The notes: generated by a model from the sequence alone, not told the origin. DNA of 64,000 nucleotides from Pseudomonas iridis (GCF_017980685.1 NZ_JACXXO010000003.1:1-64000), one strand, 5' to 3'. Positions 10,061 to 18,836 are shown, counted from the first letter of the stretch. Translations and numbers: made by a program.

Positions 10061-11437
10061 TTAAGGCAAACGAGATTTGAGATCGATGAAGCGGCGAGTG
10101 GCGAGCAGACCGGCCGGGTGCGCATGCCGGGCCGGCGCGAGCCATGGGATGAGCGTCGCCATTTGGGCGTGGCCATCCTGCCCTTGCAGCGTGTCGTTGA
10201 GCTGCTGCACATCGGGGTCCTGTTCAGGCACCTCGATCGGTGGGTTGGCGGGGGCGTGCCGACGTAACGGGGTGGGTTTGTTCGCGGGTTTCCAGTCGCC
10301 GGCAATCCAGTCACGCACCAGTTGTTTTTCGTAGGCGCTGAACACACCGAACATGGCCGCGCCATCGCCGTCGATCAACTGCCAGAAGCGGCTGGCCTGC
10401 GGGTCTTCGTGGCGTTTGATCCAGCCCTTGTTCTGCAAGGCTTGCAGGAAGCCTTGCAGATGCTCGGGCTCGGCCAGCCACTGATTGACGGTTTTCCCTT
10501 CAAAGCGGCAATAGTCCGAGTGCATGTGCTGAGCGAATGGGCACTTGCGCTCCAGCATCGCCAGCAATTCGCGCTCAAGGTCGAACTCTTCGATGATTGC
10601 GCGGCTGCCCTGCCCAAGATCATTGAGCCGATAACCCAGCGATACCCGACGCATAAAGTCGGCGCGATCAGCCTCAAGCGGCAACAGATCCAGAACCGCC
10701 TGCACGGCTTTTTGCGCATGGCCGGTGCTGGCGTTGTCGATGGTCACGTGGAGGGTGAAGTAGTACGGATCAATGCCCAACTCGCTGAGTTCGTAACTGC
10801 TGATCAGCAAATGCAGCGGCAGTTGTTCATAGCCGAGGTTGTAGCCGATCACCTCGGGCAGGAAATCATCGCCGCAGGCACCGAGCGCGAGCTGCAGCGC
10901 GCCTTGCAGATAGCGGCCGTCTTCCAGGGGGCTGGCATGATCGAGGTCGTGCTCGGCCAGCAGTTTGCGGTAGATCACCACATGGTTTTGCGCCGGATTA
11001 CCCTCCCCCAGTTCTTCCAGATAGGTGCACAGCAAGCCGCTAAAGCGCGGATCGCGCCAATGCTGCAACAAGCCATACAGCCACGCACCATCCACCAGTT
11101 TGGTAGGTGCAACCGCTTGCAGGAAGTACAGCGCATGAGCCTTGCTGGTAAAGAATTGCCGCGGCCCACCCGCCTTGCGTTGTTGCAGGTAATCGGCGTA
11201 TTGGCGGGCAACATCGGCGCAGTGCTCGGCGACCCAGTCATGCCAGGTCGATGGATCGTGCGGGAGTTCCTCTGGCAACGCGGCGGCGCGTCGCAGTTGT
11301 TCGTTCAAGAACGTTTGCGCGAGGCCTTGCGAGTTCTCCTCGCGCAATAGCGTTTCGTAAATGCCACGCAGGTTGCCGGCGGGAGTGATCGCTTGTGCTT
11401 GGGCCGGCACAGATTGCAAACGTGTCAGGACAGTCAT
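10061..11437 (-). CDS. Heme-oxygenase-like diiron oxidase (HDO) family protein
   Basis: 458-residue 'iron-containing redox enzyme' of the HDO superfamily, whose characterised members (UndA, SznF, BesC) use an O2-activating diiron centre for N-oxygenation or C-C cleavage. Candidate metal ligands can be picked out in the expected order: E in TYLEELGEG, H in AQNHVVIYRK, E in GYEQLPLH, then H, D and H in YYFTLHVTIDNASTGHAQKA. About 190 further C-terminal residues include a cysteine/histidine patch (KCPFAQHMHSDYCRF) and a low-complexity Pro-rich stretch. First gene of a two-gene operon with the methyltransferase. Substrate unknown; not recognised as part of a known biosynthetic cluster. Confidence 0.75.
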   Translation of the reverse strand: MTVLTRLQSVPAQAQAITPAGNLRGIYETLLREENSQGLAQTFLNEQLRRAAALPEELPHDPSTWHDWVAEHCADVARQYADYLQQRKAGGPRQFFTSKAHALYFLQAVAPTKLVDGAWLYGLLQHWRDPRFSGLLCTYLEELGEGNPAQNHVVIYRKLLAEHDLDHASPLEDGRYLQGALQLALGACGDDFLPEVIGYNLGYEQLPLHLLISSYELSELGIDPYYFTLHVTIDNASTGHAQKAVQAVLDLLPLEADRADFMRRVSLGYRLNDLGQGSRAIIEEFDLERELLAMLERKCPFAQHMHSDYCRFEGKTVNQWLAEPEHLQGFLQALQNKGWIKRHEDPQASRFWQLIDGDGAAMFGVFSAYEKQLVRDWIAGDWKPANKPTPLRRHAPANPPIEVPEQDPDVQQLNDTLQGQDGHAQMATLIPWLAPARHAHPAGLLATRRFIDLKSRLP

Positions 11438-11561
11438 GGCAATATTCTCGGTCGATTGGTACGGCGCTGTTTCGCGCCTCTACAGCAGCAGAGGGGCTGC
11501 GCGTGCCAAAAATTCAATCGACCTCAAAAAAGCCCTGACGGACGGTGTTTAGCCTCTGATT

Positions 11562-12314
11562 TCAAGCTGTGCCGTTGGCCTGTTGCTCCAGATGCACTTG
11601 CAACTCAGGATCAATCCCCAGCGCCGCCGCCAACTCGTCCAGATAAGTGCGTTCGGCATCTTGCTGGTCGTCCACCAGCATGATGCTGGCCAGGTACATT
11701 TCGGCGGCCACAGCCGGGTCGTTGTTTGCGGCTTGTGCGACTTCGGCGGCATTGAGTGGCTTGGCGACTTCGGCGTCCAGCCATTGCTGTAGTCGCGGAT
11801 CATCGGTGTGTTTGCCGATTTCGCTGCTTATAAGATGTTTTTCCGTTTCGTCGATGCGCCCGTCCGCCTTGGCCGCTGCGATCAAGGCGCGCAACACCGC
11901 GTGGCTGTGCTCTTCGATTTCCGGGCCGGCGAGCAGATTGGCCGTCTGCGGCGTTTGCTGCGCCGCCGTGCTGGCCTGGTTGCGTTGCCAGGCTTGATAC
12001 GCCTGATAGGCCATCATCCCCAACGATGCCAGCGCCGCATAATTAGTGCCGCCGGAACGGCTTTGCGTGCTGCCACCCAGTGCGCCGCCCAACCCACCGC
12101 CACTGCCGCCGAGCAGCCCGCCGAGCAAGCCTCCCAACCCGCCAAGCCCGCCAGCCGCAGCGCCACCACGTGTGCCTGTAGATTCCGCACCACCGAGCAA
12201 GCCCCCCAGCAGTCCACCCAGGCCGCCCAAACCGCCACCGGCCGCCGCACCACTCTGCTGACCCGCCGAGCCCTGGCCCCGCAGCAGTTGTTCAAGCAAA
12301 TCGCTGGTGTTCAT
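11562..12314 (-). CDS. DUF533/TerB-like protein with Gly-Leu repeat
   Basis: 250-residue protein. The N-terminal third is low complexity with two near-identical copies of GGLGGLGGLLGGLLGG separated by about 14 residues, then a further Gly-rich stretch. A short hydrophobic segment (YAALASLGMMAYQAYQAW) follows, and the C-terminal half (about 125-250) is a helical TerB/DUF533 domain (VLRALIAAAKADGRIDETEKHLI). Similar to the YebE family of inner-membrane-associated proteins of unknown function. ATG at 12314 has TTGAGG 8 bases upstream, better than the longer frame at 12332. Transcribed alone. Confidence 0.8.
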   Translation of the reverse strand: MNTSDLLEQLLRGQGSAGQQSGAAAGGGLGGLGGLLGGLLGGAESTGTRGGAAAGGLGGLGGLLGGLLGGSGGGLGGALGGSTQSRSGGTNYAALASLGMMAYQAYQAWQRNQASTAAQQTPQTANLLAGPEIEEHSHAVLRALIAAAKADGRIDETEKHLISSEIGKHTDDPRLQQWLDAEVAKPLNAAEVAQAANNDPAVAAEMYLASIMLVDDQQDAERTYLDELAAALGIDPELQVHLEQQANGTA

Positions 12315-12573
12315 GACGTCATCCTCAAGCACTGAAATTTATTGCGTCTGGCAACGATAGACCGCTGCGGGCGTTGCGCCAGCACCGTTTGGCCGATGCC
12401 GAAACTGCTAATGTATTTCGCTCGCCTGTTTTTTCGATGGCCAGCTAAGATTCAGGGTGGGTGAACCTTATCCCGGCCCGACCGGTCGATAGCTGCAACC
12501 CGAACCGGTTTGCTGGCGCCCTTGCTGTCCAAGGGTAATACCCGGCTGGCATTAATTTCTGGAGAACGCCCCC

Positions 12574-13296
12574 GTGATATCCACCGTCCACATAGCCAGG
12601 CTCAAAGCCTGGGGCGCCCATGGTTTTACCGCGACCGGCGTGGTCACTGCATTTCTGGCCACCCTCGCCCTGCTGGAAAATCAGCCCACCCACTGCCTGA
12701 TGTGGCTGGGGGTGGCGCTGATCGTCGATGGCCTTGACGGCGCACTGGCGCGCAAGGTCAATGTGCAGTCGGTGCTGCCGAGTTTTGACGGCTCGGTCCT
12801 TGATCTGGTGATCGATTACCTGACTTACGTGTTTATCCCGGCACTGTTCATCTATCGCTACATTCCGTTGCCGGATTACACGCTGTTGCTGACGGTGTCG
12901 CTGATTCTGGTGTCGTCACTGTTCTGTTTCTGCAACGTCAACATGAAGAGCAAGGACAACTACTTCGTCGGTTTCCCTGCCGCGTGGAACGTGGTCGCAT
13001 TGTGCCTCTACATTATCGGCCCTGGGCCATGGATCACCTTTCTGACCGTCATCGGCCTGGCGCTGCTGACCGTGACACGGATGAAATTCCTGCATCCGTT
13101 CCGTGTGCGTCGGTTCATGCCGATCAACATTGCCGTGACGGCGATCTGGCTGTTGTGCAGCCTGTCGCTGGTGCTCAACCATCCGGTGATCAACCCATTG
13201 GTGATGGGATTGTGGTTGTTGATGTCGGCTTACTTTCTGGGGATCTGCATCTGGCGTACGGCGCTGGAATGGTTTGATCGGTCGCAGGTGAAATAG
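12574..13296 (+). CDS. pcs: Phosphatidylcholine synthase
   Basis: 240-residue integral membrane enzyme that condenses choline with CDP-diacylglycerol to make phosphatidylcholine in one step. It carries the CDP-alcohol phosphatidyltransferase signature DG-x2-AR-x8-G-x3-D-x3-D (DGLDGALAR at about residue 52, FDGSVLDLVID at about 71) and about eight hydrophobic segments. Length and the NVNMKSKDNYFVGFPAAWN block fit bacterial Pcs. Start is GTG with GGAG 9 bases upstream. Stands alone; bounded downstream by a REPIN and upstream by the divergent DUF533 gene. Confidence 0.9.
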   Translation: MISTVHIARLKAWGAHGFTATGVVTAFLATLALLENQPTHCLMWLGVALIVDGLDGALARKVNVQSVLPSFDGSVLDLVIDYLTYVFIPALFIYRYIPLPDYTLLLTVSLILVSSLFCFCNVNMKSKDNYFVGFPAAWNVVALCLYIIGPGPWITFLTVIGLALLTVTRMKFLHPFRVRRFMPINIAVTAIWLLCSLSLVLNHPVINPLVMGLWLLMSAYFLGICIWRTALEWFDRSQVK

Positions 13297-13321
13297 ACCT
13301 CTCCAGACATACTGCAGTCCC

Positions 13322-13415
13322 TTGTGGGAGCGAGCCTGCTCGCGAAAGTGGTGGTTCAGTCGACTCATTAATTGACTGTCACACCGCTTTCGCGAGCAAG
13401 CTCGCTCCCACAGGG
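13322..13415. repeat. REPIN (GTGGGAGCGAGC type)
   Basis: Two inverted REP arms, starting near 13323 (TGTGGGAGCGAGCCTGCTCG) and ending near 13413, separated by about 40 bases. Each arm is itself an imperfect palindrome. Sits between the convergent ends of pcs and the methyltransferase gene. Confidence 0.9.
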
Positions 13416-13435
13416 AGGATGTTCACTGATCTGCA

Positions 13436-14248
13436 CTAGCGCTTATTGATCACCACCTCCAGATACTCACTCGGCACCACCAGCGAGCCCTCCCCCGCGC
13501 GGTTCGACCGGTTGAGCAAATCCGCCAGATCACTTTCCAGTGCCTGACCGCTTTCCGGTGGCAGCGCGGCGAAAGCCTTGTGCACCGGCCCGTACCAGTG
13601 CCGGAAGATGTCGATGAAATGCGCTGCCGAACGATAGCGGAAATTGAATTCGCGCCGCGTGACCTGCACGACAAAATCGTGATCATCGAAATGTTTGTGC
13701 AGCCACGCCTCCGTGCCCCAGTTCGACGGCGGCTGCGCGCCGGCCGGCGGTGGCAGATGCCGGCCGAGGGTCTTGAACATCTGCCCGACAAATCCTTCTG
13801 GCGTCCAGTTGGCCAGACCGATCCGCCCACCACGCCGGCAGACCCGCGCCAATTCGGCAGCGGCCTTGTCCTGATCGGGGGCAAACATCACCCCGAACGT
13901 CGACAGTACCGCCGCAAAACTGCCATCGGCGAACGGCAAGGCTTCCGCGTCGGCGACTTGAAAAGTCACTTCCAGATGTTCGGCGCGGGCGCGATCCTGG
14001 CCGCGCTCCAGCAGCATCGCAACGTAATCGGTCGAGGTCACCAGACAACCGCGCCGCGCCGCTGCCAGGGTCGCATTGCCGTTGCCGGCAGCCACATCCA
14101 GCACCTCTTCATCGCAGCGCAGATCGCAGGCTTCGGCGAGGTTTTCGCCGACAATTTGTAGCGTGGTGCCGATCACGGCGTAGTCGCCACTGGCCCAGGC
14201 GACTTTCTGGCGTTCCTTCAAGGCAGTGAGATCAATCGGGGTACTCAT
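13436..14248 (-). CDS. Class I SAM-dependent methyltransferase (UbiE-like)
   Basis: 270-residue methyltransferase. Motif I is VLDVAAGNGNATLAAARRG, motif II TSTDYVAMLL, then VADAEALPFADGSFAAVLSTFGVMFAPD, a typical UbiE/Methyltransf_11-type small-molecule methylase. The C-terminal part (EFNFRYRSAAHFIDIFRHWYG) resembles proteins annotated simply as class I methyltransferases in Pseudomonas. Substrate unknown. Not in an operon; the neighbouring acetyltransferase is divergent. Confidence 0.82.
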   Translation of the reverse strand: MSTPIDLTALKERQKVAWASGDYAVIGTTLQIVGENLAEACDLRCDEEVLDVAAGNGNATLAAARRGCLVTSTDYVAMLLERGQDRARAEHLEVTFQVADAEALPFADGSFAAVLSTFGVMFAPDQDKAAAELARVCRRGGRIGLANWTPEGFVGQMFKTLGRHLPPPAGAQPPSNWGTEAWLHKHFDDHDFVVQVTRREFNFRYRSAAHFIDIFRHWYGPVHKAFAALPPESGQALESDLADLLNRSNRAGEGSLVVPSEYLEVVINKR

Positions 14249-14455
14249 GATTCGAGCTCCGTTTGCTGTTAGGCGGCTTGCCCACTATCGCGCCGAGCCG
14301 GTTTGGCGTCTCCGCCGATCGTCCGGCAACCCCATAAAACCGCCGCTTTGCCGATAAGTGGTGGAGATCTGTCAAGCGGGCGCAACACTCACGGCATTGC
14401 CAGAATCCGGCGATTGGTTTCTGATGCCCGATCGCCCTCTGAACGGACTTCAGTC

Positions 14456-14917
14456 ATGCCCGTGCAATTCGAATGGCTCGCCAGCCACATGCAGCACAGC
14501 GACACCTATGCCGCATGGATCCACCAGCAATTTCAATACGAATACGCCCATCAACCTTTGGCTCAATGGCAGCGTGAATTTGCCGAGGGCCAAAGCAATG
14601 GCGACTGGTCCTGCCTGATCGCACTGGACGGCGACCGCTTGGTCGGTGGTGCGGCGCTGGCCCGCGATGATCTCGAACAACGGCAGGATCTCGGCCCGTG
14701 GCTGGCCTGCGTGTTCGTCGACCCAGAGGTTCGCGGGCAAGGTCTGGCACAGCAGTTGATCGACGGGGTTTGTCGGGAAGCAAAAAACCGCGGCCTCCCC
14801 CGCCTGTATCTGCACACGCAGAACAAACAGGACTACTACGCCAAACGCGGCTGGGCAGTACTGGAACGCTTTCGCGCCTGGGACAACGAGCAATGGCTCA
14901 TGGTGCGTGACCTCTGA
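14456..14917 (+). CDS. GNAT-family N-acetyltransferase
   Basis: 153-residue acetyltransferase. Acetyl-CoA binding motif A is seen in ACVFVDPEVRGQGLAQQLIDGV, and the C-terminal LYLHTQNKQDYYAKRGWAVLER matches motif B. Substrate unknown. The open frame extends to 14303, but the ATG at 14456 (MPVQFEWLASH) gives a normal GNAT length and has an ACGGA element upstream. Ends 17 bases before the convergent dipZ-like gene. Confidence 0.85.
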   Translation: MPVQFEWLASHMQHSDTYAAWIHQQFQYEYAHQPLAQWQREFAEGQSNGDWSCLIALDGDRLVGGAALARDDLEQRQDLGPWLACVFVDPEVRGQGLAQQLIDGVCREAKNRGLPRLYLHTQNKQDYYAKRGWAVLERFRAWDNEQWLMVRDL

Positions 14918-14934
14918 GCCATTGAGTTGTTTGA

Positions 14935-16146
14935 TCAGGCAGCCGGGGCCTTGGCCTCTTCCAGCAACTGCTTGATCATCTGCTCCTGCGCTTCGTAGCG
15001 ACCTTCACCGAAGTGGCTGTAACGCATCTGCCCCTTGGCGTCGATCAAGTAGTGCGCCGGCCAGTACTGATTGTCGAAGGCGCGCCAGATCGCATAGTTG
15101 TTGTCGATGGCCACCGGGTAGGTGATGCCGAGTCTCTGCACTTGATCCCGAACATTGTCGATGATCCGCTCGTAGCCGTATTCCGGGGTGTGTACGCCAA
15201 TCACCACCAGGCCATCCTTCTCGTACTTCTTCGCCCAGTCCTTGACGTACGGCAGGGTGCGCTGGCAGTTGATGCAGTCGTAGGTCCAGAAATCCACCAG
15301 CACGACTTTACCACGCAGGGATTCGGCGCTCAGCTCTGGTGAATTGAGCCATTGCACGGCACCGGACAGCGACGGCATCGCGCCTTTACTCTCGTCCATC
15401 CTCGAATCTGCGCTGACTTTGCTGACGAGGAAGTCGACCACTTTCGGCACGTTCTCCAGCACGTTTTTCTCGACGCTGGTGACGCCTTCGGACGACGTAC
15501 CGGCCAGCAAGGTTTTATCGGCGCCGGTGGAAATCACTGCCACGCCGGCAAGCACTGCAACACCGGCGCCGCGACGAAACCACCCGGTGAACGGAATCGA
15601 AGGTTTCAAGCGACTGACCACGCCACGACCGGCGAAAATCAACGTCCCCAGCGACAGCGCACTCCCCGCGCCGTAGGCCAGCAGCAACAGGCTGGTCTGG
15701 GCGTTGGCGCCTTGCAGCATGGCGCCAGTGAGGATCACGCCGAGGATCGGCCCGGCGCAAGGTGCCCAGAGCAAACCGGTGGCCACGCCGATCATCACCG
15801 ACCCCATGGGCCCGGTCTTCTTGCTGGCGTCCGGGTCGAGGCGATTGCCGAGCAACACAAACGGTCGCGCCAGCCAGTCCCCCACGCGCGCCGAGATCAG
15901 CGACAGCGCAAACAGCGCCATGACGATCAAGGCGATGTGGCGGCCGGTGTTGCTGGCCTGAATCACCCACTCACTGCTGACCACGGCCAGGCTTGAGATC
16001 AGGGCGAAGGTCAGGGTCATACCGCCGAGGGTCAGCAGGATCGAGGAGCGTTTACGGTCGGCGTTGGCAAACAGGAACGGCACCACCGGCAAGATGCAGG
16101 GACTGAGGACGGTCAACAGGCCGCCGAGAAACGCTATCAAGTACAT
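14935..16146 (-). CDS. CcdA-TlpA fusion, DipZ-type thiol-disulfide protein
   Basis: 403-residue protein joining a CcdA/DsbD-like membrane domain (about 1-210, six hydrophobic segments, redox cysteines C17 in SPCILP and C130 in WAPCAGP) to a periplasmic thioredoxin-like TlpA domain (about 255-403, C291-x-x-C294 in TYDCINCQRT). It should carry electrons from cytoplasmic thioredoxin to periplasmic thiol substrates. Compared with mycobacterial DipZ it lacks the extra C-terminal carbohydrate-binding-like domain. It lies 74 bases downstream of the DUF2790 gene on the same strand and may share its promoter. P. aeruginosa has a comparable neighbourhood of dsb genes next to a two-component system; equivalence is only suggested. 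Confidence 0.88.
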   Translation of the reverse strand: MYLIAFLGGLLTVLSPCILPVVPFLFANADRKRSSILLTLGGMTLTFALISSLAVVSSEWVIQASNTGRHIALIVMALFALSLISARVGDWLARPFVLLGNRLDPDASKKTGPMGSVMIGVATGLLWAPCAGPILGVILTGAMLQGANAQTSLLLLAYGAGSALSLGTLIFAGRGVVSRLKPSIPFTGWFRRGAGVAVLAGVAVISTGADKTLLAGTSSEGVTSVEKNVLENVPKVVDFLVSKVSADSRMDESKGAMPSLSGAVQWLNSPELSAESLRGKVVLVDFWTYDCINCQRTLPYVKDWAKKYEKDGLVVIGVHTPEYGYERIIDNVRDQVQRLGITYPVAIDNNYAIWRAFDNQYWPAHYLIDAKGQMRYSHFGEGRYEAQEQMIKQLLEEAKAPAA

Positions 16147-16220
16147 AAAATCACCTTGGATTGGCGGGAGGGAACCGAGAGACGTTGTTCATAAGGTTCT
16201 GCCTGTAAAACAAGTGATAT

Positions 16221-16484
16221 TCAGTTGCCGTCGTTGCAACCGTCAGCGAATTTGCTGTAATCGAGTACGCGGGTGTTGCCGGCCGAATCCAGATAAGTCA
16301 TGCGCGCATCGACAATCCCGCAGCTAACCGAGTCGTCCTGGGTCAGCGAAATGACTTTCTTGATATCCAGGTGGGTGCCGTAGCTGTAAGTTTGCGCGGT
16401 GACTTCGGCTTCGGCACGGGCCGACAGGGTGCAGATGTTCAGGGCGGCAAACAGGCAGGCGGCGATAACGGACGAGTTTTTCAT
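16221..16484 (-). CDS. Small exported DUF2790 protein
   Basis: 87-residue protein with a signal peptide (about 1-24, AACLFAALNICTLSARA) and the DUF2790 body QTYSYGTHLDIKKVISL...CGIVDARMTYLDSAGNTRVLDYS. The mature part has two cysteines (SCGI and DGCND) that may pair. This family is largely confined to Pseudomonas and, from my recollection, often sits beside metal-responsive two-component systems, as here. GAGGA lies 8 bases before the ATG. Function unknown. Its promoter region contains the GATAC repeat motif shared with the DUF692 operon. Confidence 0.85.
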   Translation of the reverse strand: MKNSSVIAACLFAALNICTLSARAEAEVTAQTYSYGTHLDIKKVISLTQDDSVSCGIVDARMTYLDSAGNTRVLDYSKFADGCNDGN

Positions 16485-16600
16485 GGCGTGTTCCTCATGG
16501 CTGCAAAGGGTTTGGGCCGAGGCGTCATGGAGTGCCTCGATGGAGCCTATTTGAGGCTCACGAGGTATCGCGCATGTGTCGGGAAATGGCGGCTAACCCT

Positions 16601-16710
16601 CGCTGTGTATCTGCGCCGCCCGGGGATACACAGCGATACAAAACCCTGAACCAATCGCTTTTTTACGTCTGCGTGTATCGCTTGTAACGCCAGATACACT
16701 GCAATACAAA
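16601..16710. promoter_or_regulatory. Probable response-regulator operators (GATAC-N5-RATAC)
   Basis: The divergent promoter region between the DUF2790 gene and the two-component system holds two direct-repeat sites: GATACACAGCGATAC (16625-16639) and GATACACTGCAATAC (16693-16707). A perfect 11-bp inverted repeat, CGCTGTGTATC (16601-16611) with GATACACAGCG (16625-16635), and a reversed, looser copy around 16673-16688 add further half-sites. Half-sites 10 bp apart on one face of the helix are typical of OmpR-family regulators. Binding is inferred. Confidence 0.6.
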
Positions 16711-16779
16711 GGCAGGCAGGCGAGCACCCGAAGGCTCGATAGACTGCGTGACATTCCCCTTTGCCAGAGGCCAGGCCCC

Positions 16780-17520
16780 ATGGAACATGTCGATCACATT
16801 CTCATCGTCGACGACGATCGCGAGATCCGCGAGCTGGTCGGCAATTACCTGAAAAAGAACGGTCTGCGCACCACCGTCGTCGCCGATGGCCGGCAGATGC
16901 GCAGCTTTCTCGAAACCAACACGGTCGACCTGATCGTGCTCGACATCATGATGCCCGGCGACGATGGCCTGCAGCTGTGCCGCGAATTGCGCGTGGGCAA
17001 GCACAGGGCGACGCCGGTGTTGATGCTCACCGCACGCAATGACGAAACCGACCGTATCATCGGTCTGGAAATGGGCGCGGACGACTACCTGACCAAACCC
17101 TTCGCCGCCCGCGAACTGCTGGCGCGGATCAACGCCGTACTGCGCCGCACGCGAATGCTGCCGCCGAATCTGGTGGTCACCGAAGCCGGTCGACTGCTGG
17201 CGTTCGGTCGCTGGCAACTGGACACCTCGGCCCGGCACCTGCTGGACAAGGACGGCACCATGGTGGCGCTCAGTGGTGCCGAATATCGTTTGCTGCGGGT
17301 GTTTCTCGATCATCCGCAACGGGTACTCAGCCGCGATCAATTGCTCAACCTGACCCAAGGCCGCGACGCGGATCTGTTCGACCGCTCCATCGATTTGCTG
17401 GTCAGCCGTTTGCGCCAGCGCCTGCTCGATGACGCCCGTGAGCCGGCCTACATCAAGACCGTGCGCAGCGAAGGTTACGTGTTCTCGCTGCCGGTCGAGT
17501 TACTCGGTGCCCCGGCATGA
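16780..17520 (+). CDS. OmpR-family response regulator
   Basis: 246-residue two-domain regulator. Receiver domain about 1-120 with the acidic pocket DDD (11-13), phospho-acceptor D55 (LIVLDIMMPG) and K106 (DDYLTKPF); winged-helix DNA-binding domain about 140-235 (LSGAEYRLLRVFLDHPQRVLSRDQLL...YIKTVRSEGYVF). Its stop overlaps the start of the sensor kinase gene (ATGA). Predicted to bind the GATAC-N5-RATAC repeats in its own promoter region, and probably upstream of the DUF2790-dipZ genes and the DUF692 operon. Input signal unknown; metal or redox stress is the best guess from its neighbours. Confidence 0.93.
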   Translation: MEHVDHILIVDDDREIRELVGNYLKKNGLRTTVVADGRQMRSFLETNTVDLIVLDIMMPGDDGLQLCRELRVGKHRATPVLMLTARNDETDRIIGLEMGADDYLTKPFAARELLARINAVLRRTRMLPPNLVVTEAGRLLAFGRWQLDTSARHLLDKDGTMVALSGAEYRLLRVFLDHPQRVLSRDQLLNLTQGRDADLFDRSIDLLVSRLRQRLLDDAREPAYIKTVRSEGYVFSLPVELLGAPA

Positions 17521-18818
17521 CACTTAAGCTGCACTGGCCGCGCACACTGGCCTCGCGCTTGTCGCTGATTTTTCTGGTCGGGCTGATTCTCGCCCAGGCG
17601 CTGTCGTTCGGTGCACAGTATTACGAGCGTTATCAGAGTGCGAAAAGCACCATGCTCGGTAATCTGCAAACCGACGTCTCGACCTCGATTGCGATTCTTG
17701 ATCGCCTGCCGGCCGAGGAGCGTCCGGCCTGGCTCGAGCGCCTGGCGCGCAACAATTACGGCTATCTGCTGAGCGAAGGCGACGGCGGTACGCCGATCAG
17801 GTCCGCCGACGTGCCCATTGCGGTCACCTCAATCACTGAGGTCCTGGGCGATAAATATCCCCTGACCTTCACCGATATCCCCGGCCCGAAAAAGCATTTT
17901 CAGGGCCACCTGCGCCTGAGCGACGGCAGCCCGGTGACCATCGACGTGCGGCCCGCGATGACGCCACTGTCGCCGTGGCTGCCAGTGGTGCTGCTCGGGC
18001 AACTGGCGCTGATGATCGCCTGCACCTGGCTGGCCGTGCGCATCGCCATCCGGCCCTTGACGAGGCTGGCCAACGCCGTGGAAACCCTTGATCCCAACGC
18101 GCACCCGATTCAACTGGACGAGAAAGGTCCGAACGAAGTGGTCTACGCCGCCCGTGCCTTCAACACGATGCAGGCGCGGATTGCCACCTATCTCAAGGAG
18201 CGCATGCAACTGCTGGCCGCGATCTCCCATGACCTGCAAACCCCGATCACGCGGATGAAACTGCGGGCCGAGTTCATGGACGATTCAGCAGAGAAGGAAA
18301 AACTGTGCAACGACCTCGGCGAAATGGAACACCTGGTGCGCGAAGGTGTGGCCTACGCCCGCAGCATCCATGGCTCGACCGAAGAAAGTCGGCGCACCAA
18401 CATGGATTCGTTCCTCGAAAGCCTGGTGTTCGACTATCAGGACATGGGCAAAAAAGTACAACTGATCGGAAAAAGTGATGTAGTCGTCGAGACCCGTCCG
18501 CACGCGTTGCGCCGGGTGCTGGTGAACCTGACCGACAACGCCTTGAAATTCGCTGGTGGTGCCGAGGTGTGGGTCGCAGCGAACAAGGGAAAGCTGTCGA
18601 TCACCGTCATGGATCGCGGCCCGGGCATCGCCGAAGCCGAACTGGCGCAAGTGATGGAGCCGTTCTACCGCGTGGAAAACTCGCGCAATCGCAGCACTGG
18701 CGGCACGGGTCTGGGTCTTGCCATCGCCCAGCAATTGGCAATAGCCCTCGGCGGCTCGCTGACATTGAGTAACCGCGAGGGCGGCGGGTTGTGTGCTGAA
18801 CTGAAGCTGCCACTCTAA
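17517..18818 (+). CDS. Sensor histidine kinase
   Basis: 433-residue membrane kinase paired with the upstream regulator (4-base overlap). TM1 at about 14-33, a periplasmic sensor of about 115 residues (37-153), TM2 at about 155-177, HAMP (RPLTRLANAVETLD), dimerisation/phosphotransfer domain with H238 in AAISHDLQTPITRMK, and an ATPase domain with N-box LVNLTDNALKFA, G1 DRGPGIAEAE and G2 GGTGLGLAIAQQLA. The periplasmic domain has no cysteines and few histidines, so it is not an obvious metal-cluster sensor. Confidence 0.93.
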   Translation: MTLKLHWPRTLASRLSLIFLVGLILAQALSFGAQYYERYQSAKSTMLGNLQTDVSTSIAILDRLPAEERPAWLERLARNNYGYLLSEGDGGTPIRSADVPIAVTSITEVLGDKYPLTFTDIPGPKKHFQGHLRLSDGSPVTIDVRPAMTPLSPWLPVVLLGQLALMIACTWLAVRIAIRPLTRLANAVETLDPNAHPIQLDEKGPNEVVYAARAFNTMQARIATYLKERMQLLAAISHDLQTPITRMKLRAEFMDDSAEKEKLCNDLGEMEHLVREGVAYARSIHGSTEESRRTNMDSFLESLVFDYQDMGKKVQLIGKSDVVVETRPHALRRVLVNLTDNALKFAGGAEVWVAANKGKLSITVMDRGPGIAEAELAQVMEPFYRVENSRNRSTGGTGLGLAIAQQLAIALGGSLTLSNREGGGLCAELKLPL

Positions 18819-18836
18819 ACCTGCCCACCACAAATC

